A stretch of 11,298 nt of DNA from Clostridia bacterium (GCA_007123515.1 SKKY01000153.1:1-11298); one strand, 5' to 3'. Shown: positions 1-7,269, counted from the first letter of the stretch. Notes: generated by a model not told the origin, from the sequence alone. Numbers and translations are program-made.

Positions 1-4
1 ACCT

Positions 5-1135
5 TTAGACGATAAATTCTTCAAATACCAGGTTTCCAAGCAAACGTCCTTTACTTGTAAGAAAGACGCGCTTTTCTTCGATGACCACCAGTCCCTGGCT
101 GATCATTTTTTCAGTTTGTTTACGATATGTTTTCAAAAAGGACTCTTTATATCTTTTTTCAAAATCATCAAGCGCAAAGCCATCCGTTTTACGCAGATTC
201 ATAATCAGGTACTCGCAGATCTGCTCTTGTTTTGTTAGATGCTCCTTAGAAAAAGAATCTTTTGTAAATGCCTGTATGTTGCAATATTCCGTAAACGAAC
301 CGGCAAATTCTTCCCGGTGCGTTCCAAAAAAGGCGACGGCGCCAAAACCTGCGGCAAGATACGGCTGATAGTTCCAGTAGACTAGGTTATGGGCTGATTG
401 GTAACCAGGCTTTGCGAAGTTGGAAATCTCATAGTGACTATATTCAGCTTGCAAAAGCGCCTTTATGTTTAATTGGTAAACCTCTTCTGCCTGTTCATCC
501 GGAAACTCATTAATCAAACCAACCTCATATTTTTGATAAAGAGGCGTATGTTCCTCTATTTTAAGCTGATACAGGGACAGATGCTCCGGCTTAAGAGCCA
601 GCGCCTGATTAAGCGTATCAAGCCATTGATCCATACTTTCACCGGGAATACCGTAGATCAGATCAAGGCTGATATTAGAAAACCCTGCAGCCCGGGCCTT
701 TAAAAAAGCCTCTTTTGCCTTTTGCGCACAATGTGCTCTTCCTAAAAATTCCAGGGTTTCCGGAACAAAACTTTGCACGCCCAAAGAAAGGCGATTCACT
801 CCGTATTGTTTCATAAGTGCTAACTGCTCTGCTGAAAGGCTTTCGGGATTCGCTTCCATCGTATATTCATAATCGTCTTCGAAATCAACATGATTTTTTA
901 TAGCCACAAGGAGCTTTTCAAAAAGAACAAGAGGAAGAACAGTCGGTGTCCCGCCGCCGATAAAGATCGTTTTCAGGCGACCGCTCATGGCTTCTTTTTT
1001 TTTGTACGCCAGCTCTTTTCTAAGGGCATCTACATAGGCCTTATAAACTGATTCTGTCTCTTCAAAACTTATGAAATCACAATACCTGCATTTTTTCCGA
1101 CAAAACGGGATGTGTACATAGAGCGATGAGACCAT
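5..1135 (-). CDS. hemW: HemW, radical SAM heme chaperone (HemN-like family)
   Basis: This is a 376-residue radical SAM protein. The cluster-binding CxxxCxxC is at Cys12, Cys16 and Cys19. Phe21 follows where true coproporphyrinogen dehydrogenase HemN has a fourth cysteine, and the long HemN N-terminal extension is absent; both features point to HemW. Other family marks are GGGTPT at 60-65, EANPES at 94-99, GVQSF at 119-123 and HNLVYW at 249-254, then the C-terminal HemW winged region. Characterised HemW proteins bind heme and deliver it to cytochromes or other hemoproteins; they do not act in porphyrin synthesis. I chose the ATG at 1135 because GAGGA lies 5 nt upstream and the start falls 1 nt after the lepA stop. 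An in-frame ATG at 1147 would add four residues (MRIK) and overlap lepA by 11 nt. It is the last visible gene of the murJ-lepA-hemW unit. Its old database name, oxygen-independent coproporphyrinogen III oxidase, would probably be misleading here. Confidence 0.93.
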   Translation of the reverse strand: MVSSLYVHIPFCRKKCRYCDFISFEETESVYKAYVDALRKELAYKKKEAMSGRLKTIFIGGGTPTVLPLVLFEKLLVAIKNHVDFEDDYEYTMEANPESLSAEQLALMKQYGVNRLSLGVQSFVPETLEFLGRAHCAQKAKEAFLKARAAGFSNISLDLIYGIPGESMDQWLDTLNQALALKPEHLSLYQLKIEEHTPLYQKYEVGLINEFPDEQAEEVYQLNIKALLQAEYSHYEISNFAKPGYQSAHNLVYWNYQPYLAAGFGAVAFFGTHREEFAGSFTEYCNIQAFTKDSFSKEHLTKQEQICEYLIMNLRKTDGFALDDFEKRYKESFLKTYRKQTEKMISQGLVVIEEKRVFLTSKGRLLGNLVFEEFIV

Positions 1136-1136
1136 T

Positions 1137-2939
1137 TTAATCCTCATCCAAACTTAATACGGCCATAAACGCTTCCTGAGGAATTTCTACATTTCCAACA
1201 TTCTTCATCCGCTTTTTACCGGCCTTTTGTTTTTCGAGCAATTTCCTCTTACGGCTGATATCACCACCGTAACATTTATCAAGAACATTTTTACGATACG
1301 CCTTTACTGTTTCCCGGGAAATAATCTTAGCACCCACGGCTGCCTGAATCGGAACATCAAACATCTGGCGCGGAATCAACTTTCTTAATTTTGCAACAAG
1401 CGCTTTGCCACGCTGGTAACTCTTATCCCTGTGAGCAATAACACTCAAGGCATCAATGGCTTCTCCGTTAACGAGAATATCGAGCTTAACAAGCTTTGAA
1501 GCCTTGTAATCCTTCATCTCGTAATCAAGGGATGCATACCCCTTTGTCCTTGTTTTGATCTGATCAAAAAAATCAAATATGATTTCATTTAGAGGAATCT
1601 CATATTTAAGTTTAACCCTGGTTTCAGCAATGTATTCCATATCAAGAAAGATACCGCGACGATCCTGAGCCAGTTCCATTACGGTTCCGACAAAGTCTTT
1701 TGGAACCATGATCGTGGCTGATACATAAGGCTCTTTAATAAATTCGATTTTTTGCAAATCGGGCAGATTATCCGGATTATCAATGCGAAGCATTTCTCCA
1801 TCTGTCTTATACACTTCATAGACAACACTTGGAGCGGTGGTCAATATATCGATCGAAAATTCCCGTTCGATCCGTTCTTTAATAATCTCCATATGCAATA
1901 AGCCTAAAAAACCACAGCGGAAACCAAAGCCAAGGGCATTGGATGATTCCGGCTCAAAGTTTAGCGCGGCGTCATTTAACTGCAGCTTCTCAAGGGCATC
2001 ACGTAATTCCGGATACTCGTTGTTATCGATCGGATATAGTCCACAATAGACCATAGGGTTTGCTTTTTTATAACCCTGTAATGCTAACGGTGCCGGATTT
2101 TTTTTGTTGGTGATCGTATCACCAACTCTGGTTTCTTTTACATTTTTTATACTAGCGCCGACAAAACCAACTTCTCCGGGATAGAGAGCCTCCACATTTT
2201 TCATGGCAGGGGTTAATATGCCCAACTCGGTAACATTAAAACTGCGTCCGGTTGACATCATCTGCATATCGGACCCTCTTTTTAAAACACCGTCAAAGAC
2301 CCTGATATAGGAGATGGCTCCCCGATAGGAATCATAGTATGAATCAAAAATCAGAGCCTGCAAGGGCTTATCCTTGTCACCGGATGGTGGTGGCACCAAT
2401 TTGACAATGGATTCAAGAATTTCTTTTATTCCGGTGCCCTCCTTTGCTGAAGCCAATATGGCATCTTCAGCAGGAAGACCGATCACATCTTCAATTTCTT
2501 TTTTAATTCTTTCCGGTTCAGCACTCGGAAGATCAATCTTATTAATGACAGGTATGATCTCCAGATTATTTTCAAGCGCTAAATACACATTAGCCAGGGT
2601 TTGTGCTTCTATACCCTGAGCGGCATCAACAATCAGCAGGGCCCCTTCACAGGCGGCCAGGCTTCTTGACACTTCATAGGTAAAATCGACATGACCCGGT
2701 GTATCAATCAAGTTTAAAATGTAGTCTTCTCCGTCATCAGCTCTGTAGTTCAGACGAACCGACTGCAATTTAATCGTAATCCCGCGTTCTTTTTCAAGTT
2801 CCATGTTGTCAAGAACCTGTTCCTGCATCTCGCGTTTGGTTAAGGCTCCGGTGTATTCAAGTATTCTGTCTGCCAGTGTGGATTTCCCATGATCAATATG
2901 GGCAATGATTGAAAAATTTCTAATATTTTCTTGTTTCAA
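1137..2939 (-). CDS. lepA: Elongation factor 4 (LepA), back-translocating ribosomal GTPase
   Basis: This 600-residue protein has the full length of the family. The GTPase motifs are intact: G1 AHIDHGKS at 13-20, G2 RGITI at 52-56, G3 DTPGH at 79-83, G4 NKID at 133-136 and G5 SAK at 164-166. They are followed by the domain II beta barrel, EF-G-like domains III and V, and the LepA-specific C-terminal domain with its basic segment (CYGGDISRKRKLL). LepA binds the ribosome, promotes back-translocation of tRNAs in vitro, and affects translation under ionic or temperature stress and initiation. The start is TTG at 2939: a GGAGGG lies 8 nt upstream, and the next in-frame Met is after the P-loop. It lies 20 nt downstream of murJ and 1 nt upstream of hemW, so the three are probably one transcript. 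The lepA-hemW pairing is widespread in Firmicutes. Confidence 0.98.
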   Translation of the reverse strand: MKQENIRNFSIIAHIDHGKSTLADRILEYTGALTKREMQEQVLDNMELEKERGITIKLQSVRLNYRADDGEDYILNLIDTPGHVDFTYEVSRSLAACEGALLIVDAAQGIEAQTLANVYLALENNLEIIPVINKIDLPSAEPERIKKEIEDVIGLPAEDAILASAKEGTGIKEILESIVKLVPPPSGDKDKPLQALIFDSYYDSYRGAISYIRVFDGVLKRGSDMQMMSTGRSFNVTELGILTPAMKNVEALYPGEVGFVGASIKNVKETRVGDTITNKKNPAPLALQGYKKANPMVYCGLYPIDNNEYPELRDALEKLQLNDAALNFEPESSNALGFGFRCGFLGLLHMEIIKERIEREFSIDILTTAPSVVYEVYKTDGEMLRIDNPDNLPDLQKIEFIKEPYVSATIMVPKDFVGTVMELAQDRRGIFLDMEYIAETRVKLKYEIPLNEIIFDFFDQIKTRTKGYASLDYEMKDYKASKLVKLDILVNGEAIDALSVIAHRDKSYQRGKALVAKLRKLIPRQMFDVPIQAAVGAKIISRETVKAYRKNVLDKCYGGDISRKRKLLEKQKAGKKRMKNVGNVEIPQEAFMAVLSLDED

Positions 2940-2947
2940 GAAAAGTA

Positions 2948-2953
2948 CCCTCC
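2948..2953 (-). promoter_or_regulatory. Ribosome binding site that fixes the TTG start of lepA
   Basis: The minus strand reads GGAGGG, 8 nt before the TTG at 2939-2937. A nearby ATG overlaps this site but is in another frame, so the Shine-Dalgarno match is the main evidence that lepA starts at TTG. Confidence 0.8.
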
Positions 2954-2959
2954 ATTTGT

Positions 2960-4525
2960 TTAAGTTCTTTTTAGCTTTCTTTGTATGAGATTTCTTACAA
3001 TTCTAGCCTCTTCCATATTAGCTAATGATGTAAGAATAAAGTAAATCAATGCTCCTGTTAGGGTTGCTATAACGACCTGAGAGATTTGCATTTGTTTGGT
3101 AAGAATCCCAAACTGATTTTCAAAAAGCAACGCCGTATAATAAACTGATATTCCCATTATTATTGAGCATAGACTGGTTTTTGTAAAGGATTTCAGGATA
3201 TTTTTCCCGTCAATCAGTCCAAAACGAAGCTTGATGACTCCAAGCAGCATCACCATATTAAGGAGACCCGCTACTGAATGAGCCAGAGCCAGTCCGCCAT
3301 GATCGTAATAACGGATCAGAATCAGGCTAAGGATAATATTGATCGTCATGGTGGTGACACCGATAATTACCGGTGTCTTTGTATCTTCTGTCGCATAGAA
3401 CGATCGATATAAGAGGGCCTGAGCTGAATATCCGACGATTCCAATCGTATAGAACATCAGTGCATAGGCAGTCGCTTCGGTATTGGCTATGGTAAAGTTA
3501 CCCTGCTGAAACATGGCCCGGACAATCGGAGTTTTTAACACTGCAATCCCAATCGCTGATGGCAGTGTTATATACACAATCGTCCGCAGTCCTAAGCTCA
3601 GCAGTTTTATATATTCTCCGCGCTCATTTTTGGCTGCAAAGCTGGTCAGTGAAGGGAAAAAGGAGACGGCAATCGCTAGTCCGAAAATCCCAATTGGCAG
3701 CATGCTGATTCTCTGTGAAGCTCGAAGAGCGGAAATCATCCCTTCCTGGGGAAGCTGCGAAGCCAGATTCTGGGTCACAAGAAGATTTAAATGTGTCACT
3801 GACAATCCGACAAGAACAGGGATTATCAATTTGAAAAGTTTGATTACACCAGGGTGTCTCAGGTTAATTTCGGGATAATAGCGGATACCTGTTCTTTTTA
3901 GGGCCGGAAGCAGTACTAGGAAATTTAATATCGATCCTCCGACAACACCAATTGAAAAACCAGCGATCCCAAACCACTGGGCAAAGAATAGACCAATGAA
4001 GATGATACCGATGTTATATAAAACCGAGCCGATAGCCGGCGAAAGAAAATGTTTATCTGAATGCAGGACGCCCTGAATAATTCCATTTAAAGCCATAAAG
4101 AAACTCTGGGCAAACATAATCCTGGTTAAGCTTACCGTAAGTGCCAGACTTTCCTGATTAAATCCCGGCACCAATAAATAGATTAGCTCCTCTGTAAAAA
4201 TAAATCCTGCCGTAATTCCCAAAAGCATCATGATTATGATAATATTAAAAACGGTACTGACGACATGCCAGGCTTCTTCTTTATTATCTTTAGCGATATA
4301 TCCGGAAATAACGGGAATAAAGGCTGAACTAAGAGCACCACCGACTAAAAGGTAGTACAGCAGATCCGGGACAGAAAACGCTGCATTGTAGGCATCGGTA
4401 TAGTAATTCTGTCCGAACATGGTATAGATAACCACATCGCGCACGTAGCCAAGAATTCTTGAGACAAACATCGCGATCATGATAATTCCGGTTGCTTTTA
4501 AAATGCCCTGATTTGACTCCTGCAT
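2960..4525 (-). CDS. murJ: MurJ/MviN lipid II flippase
   Basis: This is a 521-residue polytopic membrane protein of the MOP superfamily, with about 14 hydrophobic segments. MurJ moves lipid II across the cytoplasmic membrane for peptidoglycan synthesis. Conserved residues can be matched to E. coli MurJ by eye: SRILGYVRD at 22-30 (Arg23, Arg29 and Asp30 match E. coli Arg18, Arg24 and Asp25), TDAY with Asp44 (Asp39), and Arg272 in QRISMLPIGI (Arg270). The E. coli Arg52-Arg53 pair is Tyr57-Tyr58 here, which I take as lineage variation. The blocks around 148-180 (GIIQGVL, SPAIGSVLYNIG) and 322-345 (PSAIGIAVL, FQQGNFT) are typical MviN. The start ATG at 4525 has GGGAGA 5 nt upstream. The gene is divergent from rpsT; a possible -10 (TAAAAT, 4559-4564) has no good -35. 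It heads the operon with lepA and hemW. Other MOP flippases such as SpoVB are less likely because the N-terminal SR.LG..RD motif is MviN-like. Confidence 0.93.
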   Translation of the reverse strand: MQESNQGILKATGIIMIAMFVSRILGYVRDVVIYTMFGQNYYTDAYNAAFSVPDLLYYLLVGGALSSAFIPVISGYIAKDNKEEAWHVVSTVFNIIIIMMLLGITAGFIFTEELIYLLVPGFNQESLALTVSLTRIMFAQSFFMALNGIIQGVLHSDKHFLSPAIGSVLYNIGIIFIGLFFAQWFGIAGFSIGVVGGSILNFLVLLPALKRTGIRYYPEINLRHPGVIKLFKLIIPVLVGLSVTHLNLLVTQNLASQLPQEGMISALRASQRISMLPIGIFGLAIAVSFFPSLTSFAAKNERGEYIKLLSLGLRTIVYITLPSAIGIAVLKTPIVRAMFQQGNFTIANTEATAYALMFYTIGIVGYSAQALLYRSFYATEDTKTPVIIGVTTMTINIILSLILIRYYDHGGLALAHSVAGLLNMVMLLGVIKLRFGLIDGKNILKSFTKTSLCSIIMGISVYYTALLFENQFGILTKQMQISQVVIATLTGALIYFILTSLANMEEARIVRNLIQRKLKRT

Positions 4526-4606
4526 GTAATTCTCCCATACCTAATAATCTCGATTCCTATTTTACAATATTATTCGCTTTTTCGCATTAATTCTTTTAAA
4601 GTAATC

Positions 4607-4635
4607 TTGAATTATTCGCAAAGCTCTGTTAAACT
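4607..4635 (+). promoter_or_regulatory. Sigma-A type promoter of rpsT
   Basis: TTGAAT (4607-4612) and TAAACT (4630-4635) are separated by exactly 17 nt, a good match to the housekeeping -35/-10 pattern. Transcription would begin near 4642 and leave a leader of about 57 nt before the rpsT ATG. The ribosome binding site AAAGGAGGTG (4681-4690) is close to ideal, 8-10 nt before the start, as expected for a highly expressed ribosomal protein gene. Confidence 0.65.
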
Positions 4636-4698
4636 AAAGTGTAGAAAAAAATTGTACTATTTACTTAGTCCGTTATAGCAAAAGGAGGTGTCTGCGAA

Positions 4699-4965
4699 AT
4701 GGCAAACATTAAATCGGCAATCAAAAGAGCTAAAAAGTCAAAAAAGAGCAACTTGCAAAATAAAATGCAAAAAACGAGTCTTAAAAATACGATTAAAAAA
4801 TTCGAAGGTTTTTTAGCCTCTGAAAAAGTTGAAGACGCTAAAAACTTCTTACCTACTTTGATAAAGAAGATCGATAAAGCTGCCGCTAAGGGTTTACTTC
4901 ATAAGAAAACTGCTTCAAACAAAAAATCTGCATTGACTAAAAAGTTAAACGCGATGGCAAAATAA
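4699..4965 (+). CDS. rpsT: 30S ribosomal protein S20
   Basis: This 88-residue, highly basic, lysine-rich protein starts MANIKSAIKRAKKSKK, the standard S20 N-terminus, and ends with the usual lysine/alanine helix (HKKTASNKKSALTKKLNAMAK region). S20 binds 16S rRNA and helps fold the body of the small subunit. The gene is the normal family length and is monocistronic, with its own promoter, a near-perfect Shine-Dalgarno and its own terminator. It is the only plus-strand gene in the window, convergent with holA and divergent from murJ. The same opposed orientation is usual in the Bacillus/Clostridium comEC-holA-rpsT region. Confidence 0.98.
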   Translation: MANIKSAIKRAKKSKKSNLQNKMQKTSLKNTIKKFEGFLASEKVEDAKNFLPTLIKKIDKAAAKGLLHKKTASNKKSALTKKLNAMAK

Positions 4966-4980
4966 CATGGTATACATGGT

Positions 4981-5023
4981 AAAAAGCACCTCTTGATCAA
5001 TAGATCAGCGAAGGTGCTTTTTT
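4981..5023. terminator. Bidirectional rho-independent terminator between rpsT and holA
   Basis: AAAAAGCACCT (4981-4991) pairs perfectly with AGGTGCTTTTT (5012-5022). A second small stem inside the loop is formed by TGATC (4993-4997) and GATCA (5002-5006) around AATA. On the plus strand the stem ends in six T residues, 15 nt after the rpsT stop. On the minus strand the mirror A-run gives five T residues, so it can also end the holA operon, whose stop codon lies just to the right. Confidence 0.88.
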
Positions 5024-5037
5024 AATGTCTGCATCAT

Positions 5038-6057
5038 CTAAAATGATACTCTAACGATACAATCACGTAATAATTTTTTAGAATCCTGACGGCTGTTTCT
5101 TGAGAGAAACTCCAGCTCATAAAGCTCCCGGTAAACCGCCTCAAGCTCTGAAGCGGTTATTTTTTGTACCTGTCGGACGGACTTATCAATTAAAAAGTCT
5201 GAACTCGTATCCAGGTAGGTCCGGAAAACCGGCTTCATATATCCGGCCGCAAGTGCATCCTTTATAATCAGCAGTCTGCGAAAACTACTGATCAGCATGG
5301 CCCTGAGCATATATTCCGGCTCTCCGGCTCCAAGGTATTCATCAAGAAGGTGTAAGGCTTTCTTTCCGTTTTTGGTAATGACCGCATCGACAAGCTCAAA
5401 TATCTTACCTTCCGGCGTATAGCTAATCACACTGTCTGCGTCTTCTTTCGTGATTACACCGGTATCATTGCCCACTGCAATTTTTTCAAGTTCGTTTTGA
5501 AGATTATAGAGTCCTTTTTCGGCAATCAGTACCAGCCGCTCAATCACATCCGGACTCGCTGAAAGTCCTTTATGACTGACTTCTTCTCTGACCCACCGTT
5601 TTAATTCCGCTCCCTTTAGCTTACCGGCCTGAATCAATCGGGCCGATGAAGATTTTTTTATAGCGTTGGCCACTTTGTTTTTTGCCAGTGCTTTCGCTTC
5701 AGTTTCACCTAAAAACACCATAACTGTGGAAGGATTCGGTTCCTTTAGATAATTCTCAAAAGTAGCCAAAGCCTGAGCGCTGATCATTTTTTCCTTGCTT
5801 AACAATTCCGCATCTCTGACTACGATTAATTTTTTATCACCCATAAAGGACATCGTATTGGCAGCGGCTACCAGCGCAGACAGCCCCATATCCCTGTAGC
5901 TGTAATGTTCATAATTAATCCCGTCGATCTTCTCTGGGATCACCTGCTCTTCAATTTTTTGTAAATAGTAATCCGCTAAATATTTTTCATCTCCGTAAAA
6001 ATAGTAGAGACCACGAATCTTATTCTCTTTTATATCCTGTGCGACCTGTGCAATCAT
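5038..6057 (-). CDS. holA: DNA polymerase III subunit delta
   Basis: This 339-residue protein matches the usual length of HolA (YqeN type in Firmicutes). It is the clamp-loader subunit that opens the beta sliding clamp during replication. The N-terminal block has YYFYGDEKYLADYYL at 18-32 and TMSFMGDKKLIVVRDAELL from about 68, both standard for delta. There is no working Walker A motif, as expected for this AAA+ family member that does not hydrolyse ATP. The C-terminal helical collar runs from about residue 215 (FELVDAVITKNGKKALHLL). The ATG at 6057 overlaps the stop of the upstream gene as ATGA. No clear Shine-Dalgarno precedes it (only GAGAAGAAG), so translation is probably coupled to the upstream gene. 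Placement downstream of comEC and facing rpsT is the conserved Firmicutes context. Confidence 0.95.
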   Translation of the reverse strand: MIAQVAQDIKENKIRGLYYFYGDEKYLADYYLQKIEEQVIPEKIDGINYEHYSYRDMGLSALVAAANTMSFMGDKKLIVVRDAELLSKEKMISAQALATFENYLKEPNPSTVMVFLGETEAKALAKNKVANAIKKSSSARLIQAGKLKGAELKRWVREEVSHKGLSASPDVIERLVLIAEKGLYNLQNELEKIAVGNDTGVITKEDADSVISYTPEGKIFELVDAVITKNGKKALHLLDEYLGAGEPEYMLRAMLISSFRRLLIIKDALAAGYMKPVFRTYLDTSSDFLIDKSVRQVQKITASELEAVYRELYELEFLSRNSRQDSKKLLRDCIVRVSF

Positions 6058-7220
6058 CTTCTTCTCGGCTTTCTTTTCATTTTATGGATCCGGTAGGCAA
6101 TCTGTATCGCATAAAGAAGAGCAAAAGCGTAGATAAATAACTGGAAGTAACCATACTGTCTTGAAAGTTGTGTATCCGAAATGACATTCATTCTTTCAAG
6201 CTCATTGCCGTTAATAAAGTAGACTACTTCACCGATTGTTTCATTCTCTTTGACCGGTCTTTTTATTTCATTGATAAAAAATTCTTTAGTGATCTCATAT
6301 TCGGTTCCCCGTTCGATAGGGATGCTAATGGCCTCCTGACTTAATCCCTTAAAAGGACTTCCGTCATTAGTGGTAAAGTTGATAATCGGTGTTTCTGCCT
6401 CTACCACCCGGACCATCTCATAATTTTCAGCCGTATATTGCAGCGTTTGTGTGGCAATATCAAATACTTTTTCCACATCAGCATTGGTCATCACTAAAAT
6501 GTAATCATGATCCTCATCCTGATAACTAAGAATAAGGTCAATTCTTTCCTGGTTACCTCTGGTTCCGGCTATCACGCCTTCTATTCCGGGGTATTCATCG
6601 ATCAGGATATTCCGGTTGGTAATCAGTGCCTGCCAGCTAGCCCCCGACCAGTTAAAGCTTTTAATCGAGGCATATTCGGTAAAGGTTTCATTGCCCATAG
6701 CATACTGAGCCATCAAGGCCAGATCATAGGCCGAAGTGACATGCCTGGAATCTCTTTGTCCAAAAGAGTTTGTAAAGACCGTATCCTCGCAACCAATCTC
6801 TCTGGCTTTGGTATTTAATTTTTCAACAAATTGCGCATCCGATCCGGATATTTGTTCAGCAATTGCCAGTGCTGCATCATTTGCAGAGTATATTAAAGCA
6901 GCCTTAACCAATTCAGAAAGCTGAATTCTTTCTCTTTCCTGAAGATAGACCTTAGTTCCCATGACTTTTGGCGGGTTCTCTCCGATGGTCACCCTTCTGC
7001 TTTGATCACCTTCTTCAATGGCTATTATCGATGTAAGAAGATTGGTGGCTCCTTCTATATGTACAGGTTCATCTTTTTTACTTTCAAGAAGCACATGCCC
7101 GGAGGCCCTGTCGATCAGAACATAACTGTCAAGATCATTTTCAGCTATTGGTGGCATAGCCAGTACTGCATTCGGGAATATCAGTAATAATAGTACCATG
7201 ATTATAATTTTTCTCTGCAA
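6054..7220 (-). CDS. Catalytically degenerate D-Ala-D-Ala carboxypeptidase family (S11/DacF-like) protein
   Basis: This is a 388-residue protein built like a PBP5/DacF carboxypeptidase. It has a signal peptide (about 1-21, cleavage after AVLA), an S11 penicillin-binding domain (about 30-255), the C-terminal PBP5 beta domain (about 270-350), and a transmembrane anchor (about 358-375) with a basic tail ending KMKRKPRRR. Active members trim D-Ala from peptidoglycan stem peptides using SxxK, SxN and KTG. Here SxxK is Gly57-Ala-Thr-Asn60 (7041-7052) and KTG is Ile217-Ala-Gly219 (6564-6572). Only SAN (112-114, bases 6879-6887) survives. The remaining S11 landmarks (FTNSFGQRD, HVTSAYDLALMA) are kept and the frame is open, so it looks like a maintained pseudoenzyme and not a decaying gene; its role is unknown. 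I prefer the TTG start at 7220 because GAGGTGAT sits just upstream. In-frame GTG (7229) and ATG (7226) are alternatives that overlap that site. It overlaps holA by 4 nt and lies 40-49 nt after comEC. Confidence 0.88.
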   Translation of the reverse strand: MQRKIIIMVLLLLIFPNAVLAMPPIAENDLDSYVLIDRASGHVLLESKKDEPVHIEGATNLLTSIIAIEEGDQSRRVTIGENPPKVMGTKVYLQERERIQLSELVKAALIYSANDAALAIAEQISGSDAQFVEKLNTKAREIGCEDTVFTNSFGQRDSRHVTSAYDLALMAQYAMGNETFTEYASIKSFNWSGASWQALITNRNILIDEYPGIEGVIAGTRGNQERIDLILSYQDEDHDYILVMTNADVEKVFDIATQTLQYTAENYEMVRVVEAETPIINFTTNDGSPFKGLSQEAISIPIERGTEYEITKEFFINEIKRPVKENETIGEVVYFINGNELERMNVISDTQLSRQYGYFQLFIYAFALLYAIQIAYRIHKMKRKPRRR

Positions 7221-7224
7221 GATC

Positions 7225-7232
7225 ATCACCTC
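7225..7232 (-). promoter_or_regulatory. Ribosome binding site deciding the start of the S11-family gene
   Basis: The minus strand reads GAGGTGAT followed by GATC and then TTG (7220). This matches the anti-Shine-Dalgarno well. It overlaps the candidate GTG (7229) and ATG (7226) codons, which therefore cannot use it, so TTG at 7220 is favoured. Confidence 0.55.
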
Positions 7233-7238
7233 AAACTG

Positions 7239-7247
7239 ATTATATCA
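7239..7247 (-). promoter_or_regulatory. Perfect extended -10 element upstream of the S11-family gene
   Basis: The minus strand reads TGATATAAT, an exact TGnTATAAT extended -10, inside the 40-nt gap after comEC. A run of nine A residues lies further upstream (7258-7266), but there is no recognisable -35 at 16-18 nt. Initiation would fall near 7231-7232, at the edge of the ribosome binding site, giving an almost leaderless mRNA. It could give the S11-family gene and holA a promoter independent of comEC. Confidence 0.4.
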
Positions 7248-7269
7248 CTTTCATCTGTTTTTTTTTAGT

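Noticed and set aside
5..1147. HemW starting at the ATG at 1147 (380 residues)
   Set aside because: It would overlap lepA by 11 nt without a good ribosome binding site; the ATG at 1135 has GAGGA correctly spaced and matches the usual family N-terminus.
3513..3878. 121-residue plus-strand open frame
   Set aside because: It lies entirely antisense to conserved murJ codons, has no ribosome binding site that I can see, and its translation resembles no family.
4329..4538. 69-residue minus-strand frame overlapping the murJ start
   Set aside because: It is an alternate frame of the murJ 5' end. The murJ frame carries the conserved SRILGYVRD motif and has the better-placed ribosome binding site.
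4652..4679. Second possible rpsT promoter, TTGTAC - 16 nt - TATAGC
   Set aside because: Initiation from it would start at about the ribosome binding site and remove it; the upstream TTGAAT/TAAACT pair fits better.
6507..6818. 103-residue plus-strand open frame
   Set aside because: It is antisense to the S11-family gene, whose protein motifs are clearly real in that region; this frame shows no recognisable domain.
6054..7229. S11-family gene as a decayed pseudogene
   Set aside because: There is no frameshift or internal stop, and the signal peptide, SxN, other family motifs and membrane anchor are preserved. Loss is limited to catalytic residues.
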